Source of the DNA: Nymphaea colorata
Lineage: Eukaryota; Streptophyta; Magnoliopsida; Nymphaeales; Nymphaeaceae
Length of the DNA stretch: 64,000 nucleotides
Reading direction: 5' to 3'
Assembly: GCF_008831285.2 (NCBI RefSeq)
Contig: NC_045138.2
Span: forward strand, 37,749,115-37,813,114
Below the pieces are notes generated by a model. The model saw only the letters and a program-made list of their open reading frames with translations. It was not told where the DNA came from and did no database searches. Shown piece after piece: positions 49,701 to 61,225 of the stretch. Position 1 is the stretch's first letter. The number at the start of each line of letters is the position of its first letter. The position numbers and the translations under genes were made by a program.

Positions 49701-50514
49701 TCGATCATAATTGCAGTGAGACATCAAATTTAGGACAAGATTTGTGCATAACTAAGCACAAGAATGAAACAAATGTTGCTCTGGAAATTGTTGATTCATA
49801 ATGTATATAAGATCAATGAAGGTAAGAAGATCAAAACTGGAATATCATGAATTGTGCTTTAATTAAGAATTGTGAAGCCTAAATCTAAAAACTGAAACCC
49901 TTCTTTTCACTTAAAATAAGGCAATATGACAATAACACCTTCAAAGTAAATAACCAAAATAAATCACGAGGCATTTCATAGATAAACTTAAAAACGGAAA
50001 GATGGTGAAACTTATCATCACTTTTTCAATGCCAATAGAACCAATTTCCTTGGTATGGTTCCTATGATAACGAAAATGAAACCCTCAAACTCACACATGC
50101 ATTTAACCCAAAGAGAAAGAGACCAACAACCCTAGATGTCCATGATTAACGCACCTGGAAGCGGCACCTTGGCTCCGAAGCAGACGGTTCGTGAACCATT
50201 TGGAGAATCAGAGGCCTGCGGGTTCCCATTTCCACCTCTCGAACATTGAATCTGAACCCCAGGAGCGCTTCAAGAAGGGAGCTCTTCCCATCAGATTGCC
50301 CGCCAAGGGCGACGATCTCCGGAATGGGGAGCTTCTCGCCGAACGCAACAGCAGCACCCTGCAATCGGTTGTAAGCCTCAAACCTTGTCCTGAAAGATTT
50401 TGCCGACCGCAGCTCCATAGCCTTGGCTTGGGACTCCTGGACAGGGGGCTGTTGCTTGCTGGATTTCTGGTTTGCGGTTTTTGTGGGCGTTACTAGCGGG
50501 CTGCTGATTCCCAT
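46794..50514 (-). CDS. DRP5A: Dynamin-related protein 5A
   Basis: Eight exons on the minus strand: 50514-50155, 49492-49301, 49203-48997, 48868-48440, 48356-48129, 48055-47857, 47757-47064, 46980-46794. They total 2496 nt, 831 residues, frame kept throughout. The GTPase domain has P-loop GGQSDGKSS (71-79), a switch region with GTRRPL, DTPG (177-180) and SKFD (246-249). The dynamin stalk follows (RRYKEAAPATL, AGRGGGGGAAG, ARSWLAPLLD). A disordered insert carries ENQPP, TPGKSS and ETPSPDQP, proline-directed phosphorylation sites. The C-terminal helix region (ARIREVLIERSL to FKNVARAL) is the effector-like end. The length and order match Arabidopsis DRP5A (about 820 residues), a cell-plate dynamin acting in cytokinesis and related to the plastid-division protein ARC5/DRP5B. 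All nucleotide-binding motifs are intact, so it should be active. Confidence 0.95.
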
Positions 50515-53349
50515 GGCTATGGGGCACTAGTACATAGTATGTGAAAAAAATTTCAAACTAAAATATATGTTAACTTAAAAATAAAGCAAATAATCATAGT
50601 TATGAAAAAAATTTCAAACTTACACCATAATAAACGTCAAACAAGTACAGAGAACATGATCCTCAAATGTATATTTTTTCAGTAGCCAAGCATATTAGGC
50701 CATACCATAAATTAGGTTGCAATAGTAACCCATCTATGGCAGAAGCACAACCAAGTAGCTGCAAAATGAAATAAATTTTATATCTCCTAATAACACTAGT
50801 AAACTATGTTATGGTAATGGTAGATAAAAAGTTTTTGCTATATTAAGAAAAGAAAAAAGCGAGACAGATTTAGCAACAAAAATTAGCATCATGCAACTAA
50901 AGCCCAATCAAGATTGCATTTCAGAAGTGTCAAATGAACAAGCATAATATAAATTTAGAAAGCAAACTTCAAATTCTGCAAGCTTTGAAAACTTATTGCT
51001 ATCAGTGTTCAAACCCATACGGCCATACAAAAGATATAGCATTAGTTTGCTAGGTCCCCGATAATGATTTTTCAGTACTGGACCAATTTCATCAGCATAG
51101 CAGACTAAGCTTACCAATCAACAATAATAGTTATAGTCAACAATCTTAGGCAATGTCCATATACAAGATTAGAGACATGACAAAAGGAAAAACAGTCATT
51201 ACAATTATACAACGTAACAACAGTATAAACAAATTAGAAACCTTCATATATACAACATATACAGACACAACAACATATAATAGTATAGAATATATATAAC
51301 ATGACAGACTAACAGGCTAACAACACAATTGCATTTATACAACTTGCATAACTCATCTAATGTTTAGCATGTGTACATAACATTTATAACATAACTAACT
51401 GCATGTATTATATAACATAACAGCATGTATACATGAAACAGAAAAAGACTGTAAAACGGAAAACAATCATCAAGAAATCAGCTAAGGTGACTATGTTCAA
51501 TTAATTCTAACAAGTGATGAAATCTAGAAAGCATTAAAGCAATAAAATTAAAATTCAAACTTTTTACGACTATCAGTAACCTCTGATGGGCTTGATTCAA
51601 TCAAAACAAGGCTGGATTCCATCCAATCTGGCTACTGTTGCAATCCATATGTTGCAAATTTATATATAACCCCCTTAGCAAATTTGGGAATATGTATCTA
51701 TAAACATCATACATCCATAACGAATCAATGATCTATCATATGCAGACTATGCAATGCAGCATAATAAACATTAAATACCAAACTGCAAATAGCAAAGCAC
51801 TCATTCTTCCCCGCAATAAGAAAACAATACCCATCATAGGATTCCATTCCAGAGGCTACCCACAGATTGTATAACACAGCAAGAACAGGAAACTCCCTTG
51901 TTCATGGTACGAACATCAATAATGGTTCACTGGGCAACCTTCGTCTTTTAACGACAACCAACAAATTGACTAACTCAATTAGCACCGAAAATCAGAAACG
52001 TCTCACATGACAAGTGTTACAAATAAAGACAACAACAAACAGAAGGGAGAAGCAACAACCAACAGGACAAAACAACACACTGAAGTGATTTAACCAATGC
52101 TAAATAAATGTTGAAGAACGAGCAGGAGAAAGGCAATCCAGTGTTGCCTCAATACCTTCAGAAATGGAATCCCAATGAGCGCCCACAGAGAAACAACAAA
52201 AGGGGAGAGAGGACGAAGAAGGAGGAGGAGAAGAAGGGCGGTGCCTGCAATGATGTATCAATGTATCATATGCAGTAAAACAGCATAATAACAGCAAAAC
52301 AGAAATGAGAAAAATGTAATCAGTCCACATTACACAATGATGTAAAAACAGCAAAAGACAAAAATGAGCACAACGAATGGACGATCAGTGACAATAAAAT
52401 AAAACAGTCATTAGAAAACACCACATGATTCAACAAACAGAAGCCACACTCCTCCATCCACCCGAATGTGAACTCATTTGGAAGCCACAAAAAAGACAAA
52501 TGCAATAAACCAAAAAAAAAAAAAAACGAGGGAGAAGATCGTAACTGGGAGTCAGGGACAAAGGTCACCGCGGCACCGAACGCGTAGGCGAGATCCAGGC
52601 GCTTCTTGTGTTCTTCAGCACAAAAATCAGACCAAGAGGCATGAGGCAAAAAGCGTTGAAAAAGGGGAAATAAAATGAAAACCCAACAGAAGAAGAAGCG
52701 ATTCAAGAAGAAGAAGAAGAAGAAGAAGAAGCACCTGCCGCCCGTCGCCCTGCCGCCTGGCTGCTGCTGGCTGCCCGCTTCCGCCCTTCGGCCCTTGGCC
52801 CTTGCCCTTCGCCACTTCGCGGCTTCGCCCCTTCGGCCTTCCCCTTTCTGGTGAATTTGGGCGCAATCGGATTATGGGCAACACGAGCGTGAAGCTCCTT
52901 TTCACACGGGGCTTTCTTGGGACAGGCAAGACGCAAAATGGTCTCTCTCACTCAAACACTCACTTTCTCTCTCTTTCAAAGAGAGGATGGAGGAAGACGA
53001 ACGGAGTTTAAAATTCAAAAGTCATAGCCGTTAGGTTGTCCGAGGGAACTCGAGCAAGTGTAGTGGAGAAGCATCTCCTTTTCAAACATTGCCAATTTGA
53101 TTCGGTGAAAGACCGGGTCCGATACTCCGATCCAATTATCAAATGGTTATGATTCCGTTGGAATGGGTCATCCGTTTTAACGCATGATCTGGATCTGATC
53201 ACCTCTAGACGCATTGGTCCCATTTGATACGATATTTAACATGAAGTTATCAGCTGTCATACATAGCTTTTGCTCCTTCAAAGGACAAGTCAGGATTAAG
53301 GTAGACTTGGATCCATATTCATTCAGACCTAAGCCGATAAAGGCACACC
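50515..53349. other. Upstream region of DRP5A
   Basis: 50.5-52.5 kb is AT-rich with no coding signal. If the ATAG just before the start codon is a splice acceptor, part of this could be an intron in the 5' leader; that is not demonstrable here. Confidence 0.4.
52540..52955 (-). other. GC-rich block, possible distal leader or lineage-specific exon
   Basis: A GC-rich island in AT-rich DNA, made largely of short CTTCGGCCC/CCTTGCCC variants on the plus strand, beside an (AAG)n run at 52706-52731. On the minus strand a frame of 82 codons (52951-52703) ends in a serine run and has an Ala/Gly/Arg/Lys-rich, low-complexity composition. It begins below a CT/GA-rich tract (52935-52985) of the kind seen in transcript leaders. 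It could be a distal 5' exon of DRP5A, a separate small gene, or simple-sequence expansion. No family is recognisable. Confidence 0.3.
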
Positions 53350-53352
53350 TAA

Positions 53353-53480
53353 GCGGCAGCTTGGGAATAACAACATTATGTTATTGTCTGATGCATCTAA
53401 GCCAAAAATTGATTAGATTCATTGAATATTTTAAAAAGCATTTCATGCATCTGGTATTGTTACGGTTACCAAACAGCCTC
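53353..53480. mobile_element. 128-bp Tourist-like MITE
   Basis: The element is flanked by TAA on both sides (53350-53352 and 53481-53483), the target site of PIF/Harbinger elements. The ends GCGGCAGCTTGG and, inverted, GAGGCTGTTTGG match at 9 of 12 positions and resemble Tourist termini. A GATGCAT phrase recurs inverted inside. It has no coding capacity. Confidence 0.55.
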
Positions 53481-53483
53481 TAA

Positions 53484-54799
53484 AAGTATCGACCTATTGA
53501 CCTTTCTTCTTCGACGTCCATACTCAAACACAAAGCCATTGGATGAAAAGCATCCGATTAATCGAGCTGATTTCTTAATCTTCTTTATACTGAACATATG
53601 AACTCACTGTTGGATCTGGGCATTATGCAAAGAGTTTTACTCAAGCAGTCTAAGACAAATTGGGAGGGATTCAAATAGAAACTGGTTGCAGACCCAACAT
53701 CTGAGTTCATTCAGATTGATATTGAAATTCATAGTTGATTTTAGATTTTGTATGGCAATTAAGCTACGAAACTTGGCACCAAGTTAAAGTCCGATCCAAA
53801 TTTTGCAGCTTAAATCCGATCATCATTAGTCTGACCTGTTTTATGTGGTATTTCAAGACCAGGGTGACCGCTAGAATAGAATGAAATAGACAAGAGGGAA
53901 ATGGGGAACAGATGCATTGTTCTTACAGAAGAAGTGTGTAAGTTAAAATATCAAAGTTCTTTTCATTTCCAAATTTTAGCGGCAGAGATGTACTCTCCAA
54001 CGTTCAAAACTTATAAATCCATTATTAAGGTACGTATACAAGCCATGCAATTTCAATCAAAATCAAATAACTTTTAAACCTTGTAATCGGCAATTACGTA
54101 TCAAATTAACTCACTATGGACTGCATTTCATATAAATAGCGCATCTGTGCGGGAAAAATTTCCAAAGTCGAAGTTCCTTTTGTGCTCTCAGGCCTTCTGT
54201 GCAATTTCTTCTTCTTCTTCTGCTACGGAAATGATGAAAATCTGATTCCATATAGCTAGAAATGTACCTTTGATGGATTTACTTCACTTGATCTTGCATC
54301 CGAAGTATGAGTAGGTTTTGGAATTTAATGAGTCAGGTCTTGTAGCCGAAACATAAGAACTATACCAGCACAAATATGATGGTAAGAGTATCATTTAAGG
54401 GGCCGATAGATTACCTGGATCTAAGATCCAAGGTTGTCTAAGATCTTGACACCTTAGTTTCCAAGATTTCAGAAGCTTGGTCATTTTTAACAAGAATATG
54501 TTGTCCTTTGCATGAAAGATGCGTCTAAAAATTCATGAAGCTCAAGAGAAACCCCCTCCAACCCCTCTTGACTTAAAGATTTATGGATTTGAAAAGATAT
54601 TGAAGATCATAAATCTACGATTTCCCAATCTACAGTTCACTGTAATCACCAATTCATAGTAAACCCACTTGAGATCAGACCCTCCAATCTACATATCATA
54701 GTTCACTTTTGTTCTTCCTCTTTTAATATGATATTGTAATCTGAAAAAGAAGAAAACGAAGGTTGAATCATAGAGCAGTTTGCCAAACATAATCAAACA
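53484..54799. other. Intergenic, nothing recognised
   Basis: AT-rich sequence with no gene, RNA or element that I can support. Confidence 0.6.
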
Positions 54800-55158
54800 A
54801 TGGAAGCAGGTCAAGATCCTCTTGATGTACAATTTAGATCTACCAGCAAGCTCAATCAGATGGACGAAGTCTTGATCAAAGACCGGATTCTCCTAATGGA
54901 GATGACTTGTGCACTAAGTCATGTGGGTACCAATCCAAATTGCTTAAGTTGACGTGATTTATTTTTTTCAATTCAATTTTTATTATGTTTTTAGAGTTAT
55001 TGTTCATTAACAGGTAATGCTCTTATTTAAAATCACTTGTTTATATAAGTGTTGCTTTTATTTTGAATTTTGTGTGACATGTTGTGATATATATCATGTA
55101 GGTTGGAGATCAAGCAGAGATGGATGTGTTAAATGAGTGGTTGGGTAGAAATGATTAG
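54800..55158 (+). CDS. Possible 59-residue two-exon small protein
   Basis: An ATG at 54800 opens a frame starting MEAGQDPLDV. If spliced at CAT|GTGGGT (donor 54923) to TAG|GTTGGA (exon from 55102), it continues in frame as HVGDQAEMDVLNEWLGRND and stops at 55158. Unspliced it stops at 54952 (50 residues). The product is acidic and probably helical, with spaced Leu/Met. I recognise no family. It may be a genuine small gene, the remnant of a larger one, or chance; the clean in-frame splice is the only support. Confidence 0.25.
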
Positions 55159-55345
55159 TAACAACAGAGGCTGGAAAAGATGGTACTCCCACATTTTATA
55201 AAGTTGTCGTATCTGTACTCATACCCTTGTGACTTAGCTTATGGATATAACTACCATATAATTAAATCTGCACCAAAATTTCACACCCAGCTAGTAGCTC
55301 TTTAATGAACTGTTCTCTCAATATTGGGATCTAATGTACATTACA

Positions 55346-55409
55346 TTAGTGTTGATTCAGTATAAACCAGGAACCAATTAGTGTTGATTCAGTATAAACC
55401 CGGAACCAA
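55346..55409 (+). repeat. 32-bp direct tandem duplication
   Basis: Two adjacent copies beginning ttagtgttgattcag and running through ataaaccnggaaccaa differ at one position. Confidence 0.9.
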
Positions 55410-56319
55410 GAGGCCTTGCCCCACATCAATTTTTTTTAAAAACTACATGTAAATTTTAGAAAATTTCACTTGTTTTATATAAAAATTTTGAAAAATGATA
55501 TTTTGGCCCTACTCAAAATTTAGAAACTTTAATTCAACCTCTCTCATTAAAAATTTCTGGCTTCACTCCTGTCAAAAGAAGCAAATAAAACTTATATCCC
55601 CATTAGTGTATCTGTAAAAGAGGGCCAAGAGCCAAAGTCGAACCAAATTGCCTTTACCCGAGCCCTTGACCATGTGCCAATCAGTCAAACCAGTGACTAA
55701 AGGCTCGCACTTCGATTCAGCATGTTCATCTCTATGGTTCTACCTTCAATTCAGCAGTACGAGTCTGCGACCAACTTGCTTCTAGTGTTGACTCAATCCA
55801 AGACCGAACCTTCGGGCTGCAAAGTTTGAAAGAGGCTTGGCCAGGGACCTGAACATGCAGAATGCAGGTCCAAGCCTGGTGTACACTAACTTCTCTGTCT
55901 CTCTGTTTCCCTTTTGCTACCTGAACTACAAGAAGACAGTCCTTTCATTTATGGTTCAAGAGGGAGTTCAAGGTATCTGATCGAAGCTCACACCTAAGCT
56001 CACACGTGCCACCTGCACCCATTAGTATATTCTCAGAGCGCTAATACTGACCACACAACTTCACAAGAACATTAAAAGAAGAAAACTATTTACACACGTG
56101 TGGTGTGTGTGTATATATATATATATATATGTATGTATGTGTGTGTGAAGTGGAGCCATGGGTCTTTTTCTATATCCAGATTTTTCTTGGCCATGTGCAG
56201 AAAGTACAAAGAACATATATTTAGCATGATACACACCATGTGTCCCATTTCAAGCTTCTGAAAAAAAAGAGGAAATTAAACATAATTTTGAACAGAAAAA
56301 AACAAAATGACAAAGAGCG

Positions 56320-56532
56320 TCCATTTTTCAAAAGCAATCTTTCTTTTGTCGGCCAATATACCATGTCATTACCTTTCTCTCCTTCATTTTGAAACTCCTC
56401 CCCCTACAAAGAGGAACTGTTTTGTTTTTCAAGAACAAATCTTCATCCATTTTTCAAAAGCAATCTTCCTTTTGTCGGCCAATATACCATGTCATTACCT
56501 TTCTCTCCTTCATTTTGAAACTCCTCCCCCTT
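56320..56532 (+). repeat. Direct duplication of about 87 bp, period 126
   Basis: The copies at 56320-56406 and 56446-56532 (tccatttttcaaaagcaatc to ctcctccccct) differ at one or two bases and are separated by about 39 bp. A short frame is shared by both copies, but nothing is recognised. Confidence 0.95.
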
Positions 56533-59500
56533 TGCTTTAAGAAAAAAGATAGGGCATGTCCAATTCTTCCATTTTCGCCAGCGTCCAAGTTCAATACGTA
56601 ATTATCTCTTATCTAGAGTTTTGGCTACAAAACATATGTTGTTCTCTTCATTAATTATTTCTGTAATTAATGCTATTAAGCGCAACAGAGGATCAAGTTA
56701 AGCAATGCATTAGTGAATGTGTGGAAATGAAAGCAAATAACATTGCCAAATTTGAAGTTTGATTGATGGGAACGATGCTATTATAAAGGAGAATTAAATT
56801 CAATTCACTATTCATGGCGGCTCTTGGAAGTGGGTGCAAGACACGGAGGTCACAGGTGTAAGGAAGCCTCTATAATTAGAAACACGACGTGGACAAGATA
56901 ATAATCAGACCAGTTTCAAGTTCATGTGGTAGCTGGGGCAGGGGCTGTTGGGCAATGAATGAAGGGCAAGTACAAAATTGCGAGAGACTGTTCATAAAAA
57001 TTGGAACCATTCATTAATCTAACCGCACCCCAATGTCCATCATTCATAAAAATTGGCTTAATCGCTTGACCACGAGGCGGTCTGGTCTGTTGGTGCGGCC
57101 GGCGCCGGCCACCGAAGGAAGTTTCAAATGCTATGGGCCTTTAAATATATATATATATAAGGTCCTATCTAAGGGGCGGACTCTCCCTCTGGACTTTGTC
57201 GTCGATGTTATGAGAAGAAAAAGAGAGAACAGTTTTCAAGGGTAACATTTTTTACCTTTCAGGTTGGTAAGATCTTTTGAGTGGTAAACATTTTCTACCT
57301 CTTCTCAGATTAATAGTAAAACCTTCTTCCTCGGTTTCTGGACATGCTTTATAATGAATGGACAAACATGAATCTAAGTGGGTATCTGGTAAAAGAAACA
57401 CTGTTTTCTTAGTTCTCACAATGCTAAGAACACCGTGCGCTTATTCAAAGAAATATAATGTGATTATAGATGTTGTTTCTAATTCGAATCAACAGCTGCA
57501 TCCATCTCAACTGACTGTTAAATCCTGTCAAAACTCAAGCGCTTTAAAAAGAGAGCCCCTTGCCTGTGGATTCGGTCTCCTAGTCTGAACACCATCTTTT
57601 CCACCAGCCGGAGACCACATGGGCGACATCTGTTAATGAAAGTAAGATAGAGAAACAAAAGTCATAGTCAAACGGCCTGCCTGCTTGGGTGCGGAGACAG
57701 TGAGTTGGAAGATGGCAGTTAATCCATAATTGAACTTGGGACTACTCCAGATTCTCTCATTTCAGCATTGGAAGCGAACCAGGAAGAGGAGCACATAGAT
57801 AACCAGCACAACTTAGGGAAATGCAAGCCAATGAATACAGTATTCCTGCAGTAGAGAAAAATGTCCTGGCACATTAAAGGCCTGACAGGAGATTGGAATA
57901 GATAATCCCAGTGCCGAGGCAGGGGCAGTAGGTGAGTGTGTGGTTTATTTTGTCTGTGGGGCTGGATGGAAGAGACAGGTTGGATCTGAATCTAAGTTCA
58001 AAGTTCAGGCAGCTGGTTGGAGTTATATTTACCTGCTTCACTTAATCTTGCTGTCAATCCTCATGTAGTATACTGTAGGAATCCGCGTGACTATATGATT
58101 TGAACATTGTTTGACAGCTAAATCCATATGGTTGTTGGATCAGAAGCATATGGCCTGTGTCGATAGTAGAGTGGGCAAAAGAAAGCCAAGCTGCAGATTA
58201 TTGCGCCCAAGATAATGAGGAATCAGAATACATATCGGCTCCACTCGTAAATACACTACCAAAATAGTCTCAACGCAGACTTGGCGTAACTGGCCTGATT
58301 GATGGGCAGGTAGAAAGTCTGTCGCCAAGAGTTTTGGGCAGTAATACTTTTACTCTGGCCTGCTGATGCATTTTCATGTTTTTTAGGTACTTTAACTCAA
58401 CTTTTCATAATATTGTGTTCCTAGAACATATGTTCTTACCACATATTTCACAACTACCACTTTATTGTTTAAATAGTAAGATGCACTTATCTTGGAATAA
58501 ATGAAAAGTATCGCAGTGTTATATGCACAGGGTGCATGCTACGTACTCATAAAAGTGCGCCACGAATAAAGTTGGCTTTACTTAAAAACTATGCACTACG
58601 TCCAACAAGAGCCATAGGCCACCCTAGTTTTTCAAAAATCAATATATATATATATTTAAATTAAATTTGGCCCAATAAAGATTTTGAAAATTATTAAATG
58701 CTCTTCTTTCAAGCAAAACCTTGGCTTGACAATATCAATAAGGGTTAATTAACTTTAAGCACTGTGTCAGGTACCCATCGAGTATTGGGTAATGGCTCCT
58801 AACACATTGTGTCGGGTCGATACTCACTGGGCTCGGTATTAGGGGCCAACCCGGCTCTATTGCCACTTCACTTTCTTGCTTCCGGCCCCCTGTTTTTTCT
58901 CTTCTCACATCTCTCTCATCCTTCCTTTCTTTTTTTTTCTTCTTTCACTCTCTCTCCCTCTTCCCTGCTCTTATCTCCCACTGGTATAGATTGTCCACAG
59001 GACAACTATCATCTCCTCCTCTCTTTCTCTTTTCAACCCTTGCACGGGGGTTTCCCACTAAATGGGAAGTAGATTGTAGTGTAATAGCATTAGTGGAGTT
59101 ACACATGTGTTCGTATACGCCACTGCTCACACCAGCCCGTCAAAAAATTTCATCGGAATGACTCAAATTTAGATTTTAATGAATAAAAAATTATATATGG
59201 TTCTGCTCACATAAAACCTGAATGTATAATTCAAGTGCCCCTCGACCAAAAAAATCTTATTTCCTTCACTGCATAATAGTATAACTTTTGAAACAACAAC
59301 TTAGTATATTTTTTTAACATGTATATTATGAATATATGTTTGGAGAACACAAACATCAACCATGGACGCCAAGAACAAGTTCTTCTTCTTTTGGCATGCC
59401 AAGAATGGGAAGAATAAATAAAACCCCAATAAGAGTTGTATTGGCTTCACAATCATACGCAAGCCTTGAGCAGGAAGCGTTCTTGCCTGTGAAGCAAAGA

Positions 59501-60390
59501 ACTTGGTACCCACTGTTCATGTCCACATCAAGCTTTATTTCAAGGCCAGTTCTGGTAATATTGCCTTATTAATTGGATCCACATTTTCGGTGCAAATCTT
59601 GACACAATTGCTCACTTAATTTCGAGTCCGGCGGGTAAGAGAACATGGATATATGCAACTCGGTTCGCGACCGATACAGCAGAAAATGGATTCATAAGAT
59701 ACTCTTTATCCACAGACTGATCATATAAGTTCATATGCTTAGGTTTAGTTTTGCTAAAAAAATATGCCATAATATATATACACACACACTGACAACATTT
59801 TTGTTTTTTAGTTTGAAAATTTAGATTACGTCCCGTCGTCCACTACGCAATTTTTATTCCAGCACAAATTAGACTATTAGAAAAGGGAGACATGGGACAC
59901 TGCCATCTACATGCTTTTTTTCCATGGAATGCTCTCGTCGCTGACTATTTTCCTTGTACTACAACATAATTACAAAATTTTCGGAACCATCATTCCGTTT
60001 CGTGCCTGTACTTCCATCCGTTCCGTCCACCATTAAATGATAGTAATAAAGAATAATAAACAAGATTCCTTTTAACCTTCACAACAAACAAGAGGTGGAT
60101 GTCCTCAGATCTTTTAGGTGTTCTTTCAGCCAAAAAAGAGACTACTCATATATATATAAAATCAAAATTTGAGAAAAGAAATTGTTAATTATTATTATTA
60201 TTAAAAGAATTTTCAAATGGGATGCCGTGTGATGACCTGTGACTCGCCATTAATGCCATTCTTCCAACCTCCACAAGTCTTTTAGTGTCATTTAAACGTG
60301 GGGACAAACACTTGTGCTGCCAAGAACAACAAAATGAAAAATTGAAAATTCGCAGACACGAAAACAGTGGGGGCCGAAGTTGATAGGGAT

Positions 60391-60423
60391 GGTGCAAGCA
60401 TGCGAAAGGTGCAAGCATGCGAA
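60391..60423 (+). repeat. 17-bp tandem repeat upstream of the WSD TATA box
   Basis: GGTGCAAGCATGCGAA occurs twice, at 60391 and 60408. It contains the GCATGC palindrome, close to RY-type (CATGC) elements bound by B3 factors. Confidence 0.7.
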
Positions 60424-60427
60424 GGGG

Positions 60428-60437
60428 ACTATATATT
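60428..60437 (+). promoter_or_regulatory. Probable TATA box of the WSD gene
   Basis: CTATATATT about 60 bp before the start codon at 60493, directly after the 17-bp tandem repeat. Confidence 0.6.
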
Positions 60438-60492
60438 GGTGCACGCTTAAAAGGTGGCACCATTGCACTGCAGAGGTTAGCCGAACGGCCCG

Positions 60493-60908
60493 ATGATGAG
60501 AGGAGGAGCGGCAGCAGAAGGTGGAGATGGGGATGAGCGGATTCCGGTCAGCCCCAACGGCCAGTTCTTCAATAGCTCGGTTCTGTCCGTCTACATTCTG
60601 GCAGTGTTCGAGCTGGAGAGCCCCGTCGATGGTGGGGAGGAAGGCGAGGAGATCCTCAGGAAGGAGTTCTTGCCTGTCAGCACTCGCTTCTCCTCAATCA
60701 TGGTAGTTTACATGGTGCCCAAATATTTTTCATCGTTGTGGTCTTGTCTTTCTTCTTGCTTCTCTTCTCTCTTTTTGTTCGTGGTTTTGTTATGCTTTTT
60801 GGCTGTTGGTAGAAGTTATTTTGATAGAAGATTGATCGAATGGCCTCTTTTTTTTTCTTATTGACAACGTATGATGGTAGCCATTAACCTAGCCACACAC
60901 ACACACAC

Positions 60909-60939
<31 letters not shown>

Positions 60940-61191
60940 AGAAGGGAGAGAAATGTTTACATGGGAATCGAACGAGGGACGCGCCCACTATACGCCACCC
61001 TGACCGACCAGTTAGTATAGTTACGAGGGTATTGCAGATCACCCGCCTGGTATCATGATCTCTTCTCGCTGCAAAACATGCTCCAAAAGAGAAGGTGAAA
61101 GTGCCTTTCGAACTTCGCTGAAGGACAATACAATCCATTGTTGACAGCGAAGCTCCACATTACTCCATCTCTTTTGGTTTTGGCCAATTTC

Positions 61192-61225
<34 letters not shown>

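Larger units (their letters stand above)
55159..60427. other. Intergenic, gene-poor
   Basis: No gene recognised. It contains a 32-bp direct repeat (55346 and 55378), the 56.3-kb duplication, a (TA)n/(TG)n patch at 56110-56147, a perfect 14-bp palindrome GGCCGGCGCCGGCC at 57097-57110, and a pyrimidine-rich tract at 58900-58980. Confidence 0.5.
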
